Notes: generated by a model not told the origin, from the sequence alone. 64,000 nt of DNA from Ralstonia wenshanensis (GCF_021173085.1 NZ_CP076413.1:1674001-1738000); one strand, 5' to 3'; numbered from the stretch's first letter, positions 28,047 to 37,555 are shown. A program made the numbers and translations.

Positions 28047-29081
28047 TCAACGCGCCAGTGCGCGGGCGCATTCCGCCACAAGCGCCGGCCCGCGATAGAT
28101 CAACCCCGTATACAGCTGTACCAACTGCGCGCCAGCGTCGATCTTCTCGCGTGCATGCTCCCCGGCGAGGATGCCGCCCACGCCAATGATGGGCACCGCA
28201 TCGCCCAGCAAACCATGCAATGCGCGAATCACCCGCGTCGAGGCTTCACGCACAGGCTGACCCGACAGTCCGCCCGCCTCTTCCGCATGTGCCAGACCGG
28301 CGACAGCCTCGCGGCTGATCGTCGTGTTGGTTGCAATCACGCCGTCCATCTTGTGGCGCAGCAGCGCGTCGGCAACGTTGGCAATCTGGTCGTCGTCCAG
28401 GTCTGGCGCAATCTTCAGTGCCACCGGCACGTAGCGCTTATGCTGGTCTGCAAGACGCTGTTGCGCATCGCGCAGCGTACCGAGCAGGCTATCCAGCTCG
28501 CTCGCGCCCTGGAGCTGACGCAGGTTCTTCGTGTTCGGCGATGAAATGTTCACCGTCACGTAGCTCGCGTGCGGATACACACGCTCAAGGCAATGCAGGT
28601 AATCGTCGACAGCACGCTCGATCGGCGTGTCTGCGTTCTTGCCGATGTTCAGGCCGAGCACGCCGCCCGCCTCACGCCACTTCGATGCCTTCACGTTATT
28701 GATGAATGCATCGACACCGCCATTGTTGAAACCCATGCGGTTGATGAGCGCATTGGCCGCCGGCAAGCGGAACATGCGGGGGCGCGGGTTGCCTGGCTGC
28801 GCGCGCGGAGTGACCGTGCCGACTTCAATAAAACCGAAGCCGAGCGCGCCGAGTGCATCGATATACGCACCGTCCTTGTCCAAGCCAGCCGCCAGCCCAA
28901 CCGGGTTGGGAAACTTAACGTCCATCACCGTGCGCGGCTGCGGGGCTACGCGTGCACCGATGCAGCCTGAGAGCCCCATCGCGTGTGCCCGATTGAGCTG
29001 GTTCAGCGTGAAGTGATGCGCGTCTTCGGGATCCATCGAAAACAGCAGCGGGCGGGCAAACGGGTACAGGGCGTTGAGCAC
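28047..29081 (-). CDS. pyrD: Dihydroorotate dehydrogenase (quinone), class 2
   Basis: PyrD oxidises dihydroorotate to orotate, passing electrons to membrane quinone, in pyrimidine synthesis. At 344 residues it is class 2 size, with the N-terminal quinone-tunnel helix ([22 protein letters not shown]). FMN and substrate motifs include [48 protein letters not shown], the catalytic-Ser region [17 protein letters not shown] and IGVGGI. The GTG at 29081 gives the usual N-terminus; the frame extends 21 codons to an ATG at 29144. No good ribosome site is visible for either. Confidence 0.93.
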   Translation of the reverse strand: MLNALYPFARPLLFSMDPEDAHHFTLNQLNRAHAMGLSGCIGARVAPQPRTVMDVKFPNPVGLAAGLDKDGAYIDALGALGFGFIEVGTVTPRAQPGNPRPRMFRLPAANALINRMGFNNGGVDAFINNVKASKWREAGGVLGLNIGKNADTPIERAVDDYLHCLERVYPHASYVTVNISSPNTKNLRQLQGASELDSLLGTLRDAQQRLADQHKRYVPVALKIAPDLDDDQIANVADALLRHKMDGVIATNTTISREAVAGLAHAEEAGGLSGQPVREASTRVIRALHGLLGDAVPIIGVGGILAGEHAREKIDAGAQLVQLYTGLIYRGPALVAECARALAR

Positions 29082-29266
29082 GATCGGAATCAAGAGAAGA
29101 ACGCGAAAGGCGGCATTGTAAACGGCCGGCACGCCGCAATGCACCGTGCGCGCCGCTTTCGAACGCGGCTAGGCACGAAGTGTCCAAAGGCCAGTCCTCG
29201 CCTGACTTCGCGGGCCCGTTACAGGGGCAATACGCACCATCAAAATGCATGCAGACGAGAAAAGTG

Positions 29267-29295
29267 TTGCATCGCCGCACAGATGTCGCTATAAT
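29267..29295 (+). promoter_or_regulatory. Promoter of the tandem initiator tRNA genes
   Basis: TTGCAT (29267-29272), a 17-base spacer and a perfect TATAAT (29290-29295) lie 15 bp before the first tRNA. Confidence 0.88.
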
Positions 29296-29310
29296 TTTTT
29301 ATTCGACGGA

Positions 29311-29387
<77 letters not shown>

Positions 29388-29415
29388 GCCAGAAAGTCGA
29401 ATGCGTTTCTACGGA

Positions 29416-29492
<77 letters not shown>

Positions 29493-29535
29493 GCCAAAGT
29501 AGAACGGCTCGCTCCAAGACCTGAGCCAAATCATC

Positions 29536-29566
29536 AAGCCCGCACACAGCGGGCTTTTTGCTTTTC
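29536..29566 (+). terminator. Terminator of the tRNA operon
   Basis: AAGCCCGC and GCGGGCTT form a stem with a 5-base loop (ACACA), followed by TTTGCTTTT. Confidence 0.88.
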
Positions 29567-29684
29567 TACGTTTCCACGCACCGTTTTGCGGGCAACTCAG
29601 TCGATACTGCCGTCCCACCCCGCGCTGCGCGGGGCCGCCTCGCTGCGGTGATACACTGAGATATTCCACCCGCGACAATTCCCC

Positions 29685-30272
29685 ATGAAATTCTGTTCCA
29701 ACTGCGGCCAGTCAGTCGTCTCGCGCATTCCCGCCGGTGACAACCGACTGCGCGACGTTTGCGACCATTGCAATACGATTCACTATGTGAATCCGCGCAA
29801 CGTGGTCGGCACCGTGCCCGTTTGGAACGATCAGATCCTACTGTGCAAGCGCGCCATTGAACCGCGCTACGGCTTCTGGACCTTGCCCGCAGGCTTCATG
29901 GAAATCGGGGAGACCACCGCCCAGGCCGCCAACCGCGAAACCCAGGAAGAAGCCGGCGCCAACGTCGAAATCGGCGAGCTGTATTCGGTACTCAACGTGC
30001 CGCACGTGCATCAAGTGCACTTGTTCTACCTAGCCAAGCTGAACGATCTGGATTTCGCGCCGGGCGAAGAAAGCCTTGAAGTCGCGCTCTTCAATGAAGC
30101 CGACATCCCGTGGGATGACCTGGCCTTCCCGACCGTCATCCACACGCTGCGTTGCTTCTTCGCCGATCGCGCGGCTGGCAAGCTTGCCGACGGCAGCTTC
30201 CGCCTCCACACGCTCGACATCTACAAGCCGATGCGCTCGGCCGCGATCGACACGCCGGCCACGACGCCGTAA
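29685..30272 (+). CDS. Nudix hydrolase with zinc ribbon
   Basis: A 195-residue protein with an N-terminal zinc ribbon (CSNCGQ...CDHCNT) and a Nudix domain whose box reads GFMEIGETTAQAANRETQEEAGANV (here in two parts: GFMEIGETTAQAANRE and TQEEAGANV). Nudix enzymes cleave nucleoside diphosphates linked to other groups; the zinc ribbon is shared with NudC-type NADH pyrophosphatases, but the protein is shorter than NudC. The substrate, possibly ADP-ribose or NADH, is not set by sequence. It lies 24 bp before aat and may share its transcript. Confidence 0.9.
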   Translation: MKFCSNCGQSVVSRIPAGDNRLRDVCDHCNTIHYVNPRNVVGTVPVWNDQILLCKRAIEPRYGFWTLPAGFMEIGETTAQAANRETQEEAGANVEIGELYSVLNVPHVHQVHLFYLAKLNDLDFAPGEESLEVALFNEADIPWDDLAFPTVIHTLRCFFADRAAGKLADGSFRLHTLDIYKPMRSAAIDTPATTP

Positions 30273-30296
30273 CGCCTACCTCACGTTGTCTGCATC

Positions 30297-31043
30297 ATGA
30301 TCGCCTGGCTGGATCCGCACGATCCCTTCCCGCCGGTCGATCGCGCGCTCGGGCCGGAATCCGAAGCGCCGGGGCTACTGGCCGCCAGCGCGGAGCTATC
30401 GCCGCAGCGGCTGCTGATCGCGTATCGGCAAGGCATTTTTCCGTGGTATGCCCAGGGCCAGCCGGTGCTGTGGTGGAGCACAGACCCGCGCATGGTGCTT
30501 CGCCCCGAGGAATTTCGCGTCTCAACCACCTTTCGCAAGACGCTGCGCCGTGTGCTTGACGACCCAGCCTGGGAAATCCGCATCGACCACGCCTTCCGCG
30601 AAACGATGGTCGCGTGTGCCACCACAGCGCGCCCTGGGCAGCACGGCACGTGGATCACTGAAGACGTCATTCAGGCCTATACCGCCCTGCACCGCCGCGG
30701 CTACGCGCATAGCGTCGAGACGTGGCACGCCGGCCAACGCGTGGGCGGCTTGTATGGGGTGGCGCTCGGCCGCATGTTCTACGGCGAATCGATGTTTGCG
30801 CGTCGCACCGATGCCTCGAAAATCGCGCTCGCGGCGCTCTGCGCCTTCCTCGGCGGTCAGGGCGTCGCGATGATAGACTGCCAGCAGGAGACCGAGCATC
30901 TGGCGTCGCTGGGCGGAGCCCCGGTGCCGCGCGCGGCGTTTCTCGCACATGTGCGCGAAGCGGCCAACGCGCCGGCCATCGTGCCATGGCACTTCGACAA
31001 ATCGGTGCTCCGCCGGTGGACCGTGCGCAATGAGCAAGCTTAA
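30297..31043 (+). CDS. aat: Leucyl/phenylalanyl-tRNA--protein transferase
   Basis: Aat adds Leu or Phe from tRNA to proteins with N-terminal Arg or Lys, marking them for ClpS/ClpAP degradation (bacterial N-end rule). The 248-residue protein shows the family motifs [26 protein letters not shown] (in part), [59 protein letters not shown] and [14 protein letters not shown]. Its stop overlaps the start of bpt by 14 bp, so the two N-end rule transferases are translationally coupled. Confidence 0.96.
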   Translation: MIAWLDPHDPFPPVDRALGPESEAPGLLAASAELSPQRLLIAYRQGIFPWYAQGQPVLWWSTDPRMVLRPEEFRVSTTFRKTLRRVLDDPAWEIRIDHAFRETMVACATTARPGQHGTWITEDVIQAYTALHRRGYAHSVETWHAGQRVGGLYGVALGRMFYGESMFARRTDASKIALAALCAFLGGQGVAMIDCQQETEHLASLGGAPVPRAAFLAHVREAANAPAIVPWHFDKSVLRRWTVRNEQA

Positions 31044-31794
31044 GGAACTCCCCCTCTCGGCATTGCAGTTCTATGCCACCGCGCCTTACGCATGCAGCTA
31101 TCTCGATGGCCGCTTGGCGCGCTCGCAGGTCGCCACGCCGGCGCACCTGATCAATGCCGACGTCTATTCAAAGCTCGTGCGCGCCGGCTTCCGGCGTAGC
31201 GGCATCTTCACCTACCGCCCGCATTGCGACGACTGCCATGCATGCACGCCATGCCGCGTCGTCGTTGATCGTTATGCGCCATCGCGTGCGCAACGGCGTG
31301 CCGCCGAGCGGCATCAAGGGCTTGAGGCGCTGGTTGCACCGCTTACCTATGTCGAAGAGCACTATCAGCTCTATCTCCTGTACCAGTCCGTCCGTCACGC
31401 GGGCGGCGGCATGGACCACGACAGCCGCGATCAATACGAGCAGTTCCTGCTACAGAGCCGGGTGAATTCGCGTCTGGTGGAGTTTCGAGAGCCACCCGAA
31501 TCGCCATCGGCGGGCAAGCTGCGCATGGTGAGCATGATCGACGTGCTGGAAGACGGGCTATCGTCGGTCTACACGTTCTACGACCCGATCGAACAGAAGG
31601 CGAGCTACGGAACCTACAACGTGCTGTGGCAGATCGCCCAGGCGCAGGCGCTGGACCTGCCCTACGTTTATCTCGGCTACTGGATAGAGCAGAGCCGGAA
31701 GATGGCCTATAAGGCGCTGTTCCAGCCGCTGGAACTGCTCGTCAATGGCGAGTGGCGGCAGTTTGAAGACGTAGCGCCACCAGCCACGGAATGA
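31030..31794 (+). CDS. bpt: Aspartate/glutamate leucyltransferase (Bpt)
   Basis: Bpt adds Leu to proteins with N-terminal Asp or Glu, complementing Aat. The 254-residue protein has the ATE1-like N-terminal region with cysteines ([17 protein letters not shown]) and the C-terminal half with [29 protein letters not shown] and [22 protein letters not shown]. The start MSKLKELPL overlaps the end of aat. The frame is open 27 codons upstream, inside aat, which is not meaningful. Annotated elsewhere as arginyltransferase, but bacterial members use Leu. Confidence 0.93.
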   Translation: MSKLKELPLSALQFYATAPYACSYLDGRLARSQVATPAHLINADVYSKLVRAGFRRSGIFTYRPHCDDCHACTPCRVVVDRYAPSRAQRRAAERHQGLEALVAPLTYVEEHYQLYLLYQSVRHAGGGMDHDSRDQYEQFLLQSRVNSRLVEFREPPESPSAGKLRMVSMIDVLEDGLSSVYTFYDPIEQKASYGTYNVLWQIAQAQALDLPYVYLGYWIEQSRKMAYKALFQPLELLVNGEWRQFEDVAPPATE

Positions 31795-31797
31795 CGA

Positions 31798-31965
31798 TCA
31801 GCGCGACGTGCGCTCGATCCCGACGTCGACTACGCCGTACGTGCTGATGTTGGAACTCTGGCTGTATTGATCTCGCGAAGTCGTACAACCTGCCAAGGCG
31901 CCGCCCACGCAAGCCAAACCTGCCGCCCACAGCGCGACGCGCTTCCACAAAGTCATTTTGCTCAT
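31798..31965 (-). CDS. Small lipoprotein
   Basis: A 55-residue frame starting MSKMTLWKRVALWAAGLACV, preceded by AAAGGAA. The signal peptide ends in a lipobox LAGC at residues 24-27, giving a lipid-anchored mature peptide of 29 residues (CTTSRDQYSQSSNISTYGVV...). It is too short for most gene finders. The mature part is Ser/Tyr-rich with no known domain. It is convergent with bpt (3 bp between stops) and lies 13 bp downstream of the TM2 gene, so possibly in one transcript with it. Confidence 0.72.
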   Translation of the reverse strand: MSKMTLWKRVALWAAGLACVGGALAGCTTSRDQYSQSSNISTYGVVDVGIERTSR

Positions 31966-31978
31966 AGGTCGATTCCTT

Positions 31979-32308
31979 TCAGGGGGCGGTTGAGAGCCGC
32001 TCGGCGAGGACCGTGTTGTATGCGCGGACCATCCCCGGGATCAGGAACATGTCCACCAGCACCCACAGCCCCCCGATGACGGCCAGCACCCAGCCTGCGG
32101 TGTTACCCATGTCACGAAACGCCAGCCATGTGCCTCCGATGTTGGCAATGGCCTGTGCAATACCGCTGCCCGGCCGCTTCAGATAGAAGCGATGTGCCCC
32201 AAGAAAGCCCAACAGAAACCACCAGAGATAGGCTACGCCCGAACTCTTCTTCTGGGCGTCGTACAGCATGATTTCGCGAGCGGTCTGATTCATAGCATGG
32301 GCTGACAC
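31979..32308 (-). CDS. TM2 domain-containing membrane protein
   Basis: A protein of about 109 residues with the TM2 pattern: KKSSGVAYLWWFLLGFLGAHRFYL (first helix and the conserved GxHRFY turn, abridged), a glycine-rich second segment, and WVLAVIGGLWVLVDMFLIPGMV, with an Asp in the last helix. TM2 proteins are inner-membrane proteins of poorly known role. A GTG at 32308 has CAGG upstream; MNQTAREIM five codons later is an alternative start. Confidence 0.85.
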   Translation of the reverse strand: MSAHAMNQTAREIMLYDAQKKSSGVAYLWWFLLGFLGAHRFYLKRPGSGIAQAIANIGGTWLAFRDMGNTAGWVLAVIGGLWVLVDMFLIPGMVRAYNTVLAERLSTAP

Positions 32309-32362
32309 GGGAATAACCTGTCAGACACTAGCACGCATCCCGCGTTCCATGTCGCCCCACGA

Positions 32363-32644
32363 TTACATGCTGCCGAGCTTGGCCTCAGCCTTGTCCGTCC
32401 ACAAACGCATTTCCGCGAGCAACGACGACGGCGAGAACGAGCAGCTTTCCTCGCCAAACGACACCGCCATGTCCAGCCGCTGCAGCAAGGAACGCCGCAC
32501 CTGGTCGTACGCCGGCGGCAAGACCGCCAACGGCGCGAGCACTGCATCGTCGCGCCACTGGTTGAGCAGGCGCGGCAGGTCAGGCGACTTGGCGTGACGA
32601 TCGAGCGCGGCGCGCAGCGTCTGGAGAGATTCAGCAGTAGTCAT
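32363..32644 (-). CDS. Hypothetical protein in the lut operon
   Basis: A 93-residue soluble, mostly helical protein (MTTAESLQTLRAALDRHAKS..., QVRRSLLQRLDMAVSFGEESCSFSPSSLLAEMRLW). Its ATG overlaps the lutB stop as ATGA, so it is translationally coupled to lutB. I recognise no domain. It occupies the place where lutC (LUD domain, over 200 residues) is usual, but shows none of the LutC motifs. Confidence 0.75.
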   Translation of the reverse strand: MTTAESLQTLRAALDRHAKSPDLPRLLNQWRDDAVLAPLAVLPPAYDQVRRSLLQRLDMAVSFGEESCSFSPSSLLAEMRLWTDKAEAKLGSM

Positions 32645-34050
32645 GCTCGAGCTTTCTTTTCACGGTACAACTCGCGGAACGTTTTGCCTGCTGGAGCCGG
32701 CATGTCGCGCGTATCGGTCCAACCTTTGCCGACTGGCAGCGAGTGGATCAGTTTCTTGTCACCGCCCATCCAGCGCAGCACGCGTGCTGCGACCCACGTG
32801 CCAGCCGAGTACAACGCCGGTCGCCGTGCTACGAAGCCCCACACGCGCAAGCCAAAGCGCTCAGCTTGCGGGCGCAGTTCGCGCTCCATTTGTTTCTCGC
32901 GCAGCGTGCGCAGCAGATCCGACAACGGGATGGACGCAGGGCACACGCGATTGCATTCACCGCACAGCGTGGCCGCCTGCGGAAGGTCCAACGCGTTCGA
33001 CAGCCCAACGTAGCTAGGCGTCAGCACGCTGCCCATCGGGCCCGGATACACCCAGCCATACGCATGACCGCCGATCTTCTGATAGACCGGGCAATGGTTC
33101 ATGCACGCGCCGCATCGGATACAGCGCAGCATCTCCTGGAATTCACCGCCGATCAGACCGCTGCGGCCGCCGTCGACGATGACGAAGTACATATGCTCAG
33201 GGCCATCCTTCTCGCCGGGCGCGCGCGGCCCCGTCAGCAGCGAGAAATAGTTCGAGATCGCCTGGCCGGTGGCCGATCGCGGCAACAAACGCATGACGGT
33301 CGCCAAATCTTCAAGCGTCGGCAATACCTTCTCGATACCCGTCACGGCAACGTGCACGCGCGGCATGATCGTGCACATGCCTTCGTTGCCCTCGTTGGTG
33401 ACGACGGCAACGGAACCCGTCTCGGCAATGATGAAGTTACCGCCCGTCACGCCCATGTCAGCGGACAGAAACTCGGGCCGCAGCACTTCGCGCGCCTCGC
33501 GCGTCATCTCGGGAATATCGGTCAGGCGCGGCTTGTTGTGCGTCTTGGCGAAGAGATCGGCGATCTCCTCCTTGTCCTTGTGCACCACCGGCGCAATGAT
33601 GTGCGACGGCGGCTCGCTGTCGTTGATCTGCAGGATGTACTCGCCCAGATCGGTCTCGATGCTCTGCACGCCCATCTCGCCGAGCACCTGGTTCAGGCGC
33701 ATCTCTTCGGTCACCATCGACTTGCTCTTGATGACCTTCTTGACCCCGTGCTTGCGGGCGATTTCTGCAACCAGGCGCGCGGCATCGGCCGTGGTTTCCG
33801 CAAACAAAACCTTGGCGCCACGGCGTGTGGCCTCTGCCTCGAACGTGGCGAGCCAGACGTCGAGGTTTTCCAGCGCGCGGTTGCGGCGCTCCTTCAGCGC
33901 TTCACGCGTGGCCTGAAAATCGATGTCCTGAATGGCCGCCGCCCGTGCGGTGACGAACTTGGTCGAGAGCTTGGTGAGGTTCTGCTGCAGGCGCTTGTCG
34001 GCGAGCTTCTGCCCGGCGCGCGCCTTGAATTCCATGCTGCGGACTTGCAT
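32641..34050 (-). CDS. lutB: Iron-sulfur electron-transfer protein LutB/YkgF type
   Basis: A 469-residue protein of the L-lactate utilisation (LutABC/YkgEFG) type. The N-terminal LUD domain (about residues 60-290) has TTADAARLVAEIARKHGVKKVIKSKSM (in part) and IETDLGEYILQI, FIIAETGSVAVVTNEGN. Two 4Fe-4S motifs, CIRCGACMNHCPVYQ and CGECNRVCPASIPL, and a C-terminal DUF3390-like tail (RLWGFVARRP-like region) follow. With LutA it probably oxidises lactate or a similar 2-hydroxyacid. It starts 39 bp after lutA and overlaps the 93-residue gene downstream. Confidence 0.9.
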   Translation of the reverse strand: MQVRSMEFKARAGQKLADKRLQQNLTKLSTKFVTARAAAIQDIDFQATREALKERRNRALENLDVWLATFEAEATRRGAKVLFAETTADAARLVAEIARKHGVKKVIKSKSMVTEEMRLNQVLGEMGVQSIETDLGEYILQINDSEPPSHIIAPVVHKDKEEIADLFAKTHNKPRLTDIPEMTREAREVLRPEFLSADMGVTGGNFIIAETGSVAVVTNEGNEGMCTIMPRVHVAVTGIEKVLPTLEDLATVMRLLPRSATGQAISNYFSLLTGPRAPGEKDGPEHMYFVIVDGGRSGLIGGEFQEMLRCIRCGACMNHCPVYQKIGGHAYGWVYPGPMGSVLTPSYVGLSNALDLPQAATLCGECNRVCPASIPLSDLLRTLREKQMERELRPQAERFGLRVWGFVARRPALYSAGTWVAARVLRWMGGDKKLIHSLPVGKGWTDTRDMPAPAGKTFRELYREKKARA

Positions 34051-34088
34051 GCGATTGCGTCTCCGTCGTGTTCTAGGGCAGTTGCGAT

Positions 34089-34814
34089 TTACGCGTCGCC
34101 GGCAAGGACTTGCGCGATATGCAGCACACGCGTGTGCGCGTCGCCAGTACGGCGCAGCCGGCCTTCGATGTTGAGCATGCAGCCCACATCCCCAAGCACC
34201 ACGGCATCGGCGCCGCTGGCCTTGATGTTGGCGCATTTCTCATCCGCGATGGCGGTGGAGATATCGCCATACTTGATCGAGAACGTGCCGCCGAAGCCGC
34301 AGCATGCTTCGCAGGCGGGCATCTCGGTCAATTGCACACCCTCCAGTTTGCCGAGCAGCTCTCGCGGCTGTGTTTTCACGCCCAGCTCGCGCAGCCCGGA
34401 GCACGAATCGTGGTACGTCACGTGGCCGTGAAATTGGGAATCGAGCGTCTCGACACGGGCCACGTTGACGAGAAAGTCCGTCAATTCGTACACACGCGGC
34501 GCCAGGCGCTCGTAGCGGCCCGCGAGCTCCGGATCATCTCGAAAGAGATCGGCGTAGCCCTTGCGGATCATGCCGCCGCACGAACCAGACGGGATGACGA
34601 CGTAGTCGAACTGCTCGAATTCCTTAAGCGTTTTCTCCGCAAGATCGCGCGCCAGCGGCCGATCGCCGGAGTTGTAGGCGGGCTGGCCGCAGCAGGTCTG
34701 CGCGGGCGGCACGACGACGTCGTAGCCGGCCTTTTCCAGCAGCTTAAGCACCGAAAACCCGATGTCGGGCCGCATCAGATCAATGAGGCAAGTGACGAAC
34801 AAACCTACGCGCAT
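34089..34814 (-). CDS. lutA: CCG-domain Fe-S oxidoreductase subunit LutA/YkgE
   Basis: A 241-residue protein made of two CCG (cysteine-rich) domains: the first with FVTCLIDLMRP and PPAQTCCGQPAYNSGD, the second with HDSCSGLRELGV and ACEACCGFGGTFS. These bind an Fe-S cluster in lactate and glycolate oxidation complexes. The start MRVGLFVTC follows AAGAGACTCCC. It is the first gene of the operon and divergent from an IclR regulator 239 bp away, the likely controller. Confidence 0.9.
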   Translation of the reverse strand: MRVGLFVTCLIDLMRPDIGFSVLKLLEKAGYDVVVPPAQTCCGQPAYNSGDRPLARDLAEKTLKEFEQFDYVVIPSGSCGGMIRKGYADLFRDDPELAGRYERLAPRVYELTDFLVNVARVETLDSQFHGHVTYHDSCSGLRELGVKTQPRELLGKLEGVQLTEMPACEACCGFGGTFSIKYGDISTAIADEKCANIKASGADAVVLGDVGCMLNIEGRLRRTGDAHTRVLHIAQVLAGDA

Positions 34815-35053
34815 GGGAGTCTCTTGTGTTCTGCGGGAAGCCGCCATTATGCGCCCGCTGTCATGTCCGGCGCGGCCCTCAAGGCACAGAACTTCTTCAT
34901 GCCAGTCGTGAGTGCGCTTCACGGGGCCCGTCAAGCACAGTAGCCGGCCGACCGAGAAATTCCTCAAAAATACCGGGAATCATGCGTCGGGATGGTGCGC
35001 ATTTTCACATCGTGGGATAGAATTTTGCATCGCATCCGCAACCCACTGCACCC

Positions 35054-35851
35054 ATGGCAGAAGCAGACAAGGACCCCGGCAAGACGTCCATTCAGGTCAT
35101 CGAACGCATGATGATGCTGCTCGACGCGCTTGCCGACCACGCAGATCCGGTCAGCCTGAAGGCGCTCTCCGCCAGCACCGGCCTGCACCCGTCTACCGCG
35201 CACCGCATCCTGAACGACATGGTGGCTTGCCGCTTCGTCGATCGCTCCGACCCGGGCAGCTACCGTCTGGGCATGCGTTTGCTGGAGCTGGGCAACCTCG
35301 TCAAGGCACGCCTCTCGGTGCGTGAAGCGGCCCTCGCTCCGATGCGCGCCTTGCATCGCCTGACGGGCCAGACCGTCAATCTTTCGGTGCGCCAGGGCGA
35401 TGAAATCGTCTACATCGAGCGCGCATATTCCGAGCGCTCGGGCATGCAGGTGGTGCGCGCCATCGGTGGCCGCGCACCGCTGCATTTGACTTCGGTCGGG
35501 AAGCTATTCCTGGCTGCAGACGAAGTCGGCCGTGTGCGAGCCTATGCCACGCGTACCGGTTTGTCAGGCCACACTCGCACCTCGATCACGGACCTGCCCA
35601 AGCTCGAACGCGAACTCAACTGGGTACGCACCAATGGCTACGCACGTGATAACGAAGAACTGGAACTCGGCGTGCGCTGTATCGCTGCCGGAATCTACGA
35701 TGATTCGCGGCGGCTGGTAGCAGGTCTGTCGCTGTCTGCGCCGGCAGATCGATTGCAGGAGAGTTGGCTCGACAACCTCAAGGACACCGCGCTACAGATC
35801 TCCAAAGGCATGGGCTACACATACGAAGGGGACGCCGTGCGCGCAGAGTGA
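35054..35851 (+). CDS. IclR-family transcriptional regulator
   Basis: A 265-residue regulator with an N-terminal winged helix (IERMMMLLDALADHADPVSLKALSASTGLHPSTAHRIL, abridged; recognition helix near residues 38-52) and the C-terminal IclR effector domain (GQTVNLSVRQGDEIVYIERAYSERSGMQ, GRAPLHLTSVGKLFLA, GYARDNEELELGVRCIAAGIYD). It is divergent from lutAB and probably controls that operon, but the ligand is not evident. A strong bidirectional terminator follows. Confidence 0.92.
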   Translation: MAEADKDPGKTSIQVIERMMMLLDALADHADPVSLKALSASTGLHPSTAHRILNDMVACRFVDRSDPGSYRLGMRLLELGNLVKARLSVREAALAPMRALHRLTGQTVNLSVRQGDEIVYIERAYSERSGMQVVRAIGGRAPLHLTSVGKLFLAADEVGRVRAYATRTGLSGHTRTSITDLPKLERELNWVRTNGYARDNEELELGVRCIAAGIYDDSRRLVAGLSLSAPADRLQESWLDNLKDTALQISKGMGYTYEGDAVRAE

Positions 35852-35865
35852 GCCTCTGGTTTCGC

Positions 35866-35907
35866 CCAACAAAAAAGCGCGTTCGATGACGCGCTTTTTT
35901 GTTGGGC
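35866..35907. terminator. Bidirectional terminator between the IclR gene and pbpG
   Basis: CCCAACAAAAAAGCGCG and CGCGCTTTTTTGTTGGG form a 17-bp stem around TTCGATGA. The inner GC block and outer A/T runs suit termination from both sides. Confidence 0.92.
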
Positions 35908-35918
35908 GATGCCGCGGC

Positions 35919-37115
35919 TCAGGCGCCGTGCTGCTCCGACGCCAGCACGGTTGCCGGCTGCGTCGACACAGGCACATTCCGCAACGGCGCAGCAGCTTGC
36001 GTGGCCGGCTCGATGTGCGGGTTGCGCTCCAGCCAATTGCGCACGCGTGTGGCGTCTGCAAAGCGCGTGAGGTTGCCAGCCGAATCCAGGAACACCATCA
36101 CGACGTTGCGGCCATGCACGTTGGCCTGCATCACCAGGCAGCGGCCAGCTTCGTTGATGAAGCCGGTCTTCTGCAGACCGATATCCCACTCGCCGCCACG
36201 CACCAGACGGTTGGTGTTGACGTAGTGCAGCGTGCGGCCGTTGGCGTTGACCGTATGTTCAGGGGTGGTGGTGAATTGACGAATGAGCGGCACCTTGTAG
36301 GCAGCCATCACGATCTTGGCGAGGTCCTGCGCGCTCGACACATTGCTGCTCGACAGGCCGTTCGAATCCACATAGTGCGTGTCGTTCATGCCCAGCTCAT
36401 GCGCCTTGCGGTTCATGGCGGCAACGAATGCAGGACGACCGCCCGGATAGTTGCGACCCAGCGCCGAGGCTGCACGGTTTTCCGACGACATCAGCGCCAG
36501 CAGCAGCAGGTCTTCACGCGTGAGCATCGTGCCGAAGCGCAGGCGCGAGCCGGTGTTGCGCTCGTAGTCACGATCTTCATCCGTGATTTCAAGCAGCTCG
36601 TCCATCGGCTGATGTGCATCGGTCACGACCAGCGCAGTCATCAGCTTGGTGATCGACGCAATCGGCAACACAGCCGACGAATTCTTCTGGAACAGCACTT
36701 CGCCGTTGTTCTGGTCCATCACCAGGGCGACGGAGGAACGCAGCGCCAACGCATCGGGCGTCGAACGCAGACCCATCGCTTCACCAAGCGTCGGGGATGC
36801 CGGCACGAAGGACGCACGCACCGGACGCGCACCGCGCTCGACCATGATCACGCGGCGCTTGCCTTTGACGGTGACAACCTTGCGGACTTTGGTGGAGGCG
36901 ACCTCATCGCTGCTCGCAGCCGCGACTTTGGCGCTGGCCTTGCGATTGACGACGGTCTTACCCTTGGATTTGACTTTGGCTTTCTTGCTGGCAGCGGGCT
37001 TTTTGTCGGTCGTGGCAGCGTTGGCCACGGTAGCGACGGAGACGGCAGCGAGCGCGACGGTCATCAGCGAAACGAAGCCGAGACGTCGAAAAAATGAGGA
37101 AACAGACCGTGACAT
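35919..37115 (-). CDS. pbpG: D-alanyl-D-alanine endopeptidase (PBP7-like, S11 family)
   Basis: A 398-residue periplasmic penicillin-binding protein that cuts peptidoglycan cross-links. A signal peptide (RRLGFVSLMTVALAAVSVATVANA) precedes a Lys/Ala-rich linker (KKPAASKKAKVKSKGKTVVNRKAS). The catalytic domain has SxxK in IASITKLMTALV, SxN in SSENRAASALG and KTG in LQKTGFINEAG. The C-terminus has a short Ala/Pro tail. Promoter TTGCTA-17-TACACT lies upstream (37174-37146). Carboxypeptidases of the same family are larger and end with an amphipathic helix, so PbpG fits better. Confidence 0.9.
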   Translation of the reverse strand: MSRSVSSFFRRLGFVSLMTVALAAVSVATVANAATTDKKPAASKKAKVKSKGKTVVNRKASAKVAAASSDEVASTKVRKVVTVKGKRRVIMVERGARPVRASFVPASPTLGEAMGLRSTPDALALRSSVALVMDQNNGEVLFQKNSSAVLPIASITKLMTALVVTDAHQPMDELLEITDEDRDYERNTGSRLRFGTMLTREDLLLLALMSSENRAASALGRNYPGGRPAFVAAMNRKAHELGMNDTHYVDSNGLSSSNVSSAQDLAKIVMAAYKVPLIRQFTTTPEHTVNANGRTLHYVNTNRLVRGGEWDIGLQKTGFINEAGRCLVMQANVHGRNVVMVFLDSAGNLTRFADATRVRNWLERNPHIEPATQAAAPLRNVPVSTQPATVLASEQHGA

Positions 37116-37555
37116 GGTTCGATCACCCGCGCGTGAGATGGCGCAAGTGTAGGCAAAAACAAAATTCTTAGCAAGATGAAGGACTTAGCTCACGGCCTTA
37201 AAGTTTGACCTCGGGAGCCTTATCATTCGGTCATCATTTCGACGCAATTGTCTGCCGCAGCAGAATCCCAATCGCGAAGAAAGTTGCGCAAGCTGCACAT
37301 GAGCGGCAGTGCGGAATCAGCACCGGAATCTGAGAGCGTACCCCGTGAACTCCGTCGTGCATGCCGACAATCACGGTATACAACTCGCTCCAACACCTCC
37401 TCACAACACGCGCACGTCGCACGCTGAGTCGCAGACCAAAGTCTAACGACGGATCGGCCGTATCTGTTGACATAATTCGACGACTTTTCTCCGCCAATTC
37501 TCGCTTTGCACGAAGATGTGCGCTGTAGCGAGCAGGCGGTCGCGCGATGACGACG
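37116..37555. other. Intergenic region upstream of pbpG
   Basis: No convincing gene in 440 bp. The left end holds a pbpG promoter on the minus strand: TTGCTA (37174-37169), a 17-base spacer and TACACT (37151-37146). A 79-codon minus-strand frame (37234-37473, starting MSTDTADPSL) exists but has no ribosome site or domain that I can see. Confidence 0.5.

Noticed and set aside
32743-34431. A 562-codon plus-strand frame opposite lutB/lutA
   Set aside because: Antisense shadow spanning two real genes; composition is typical of reverse-strand translation.
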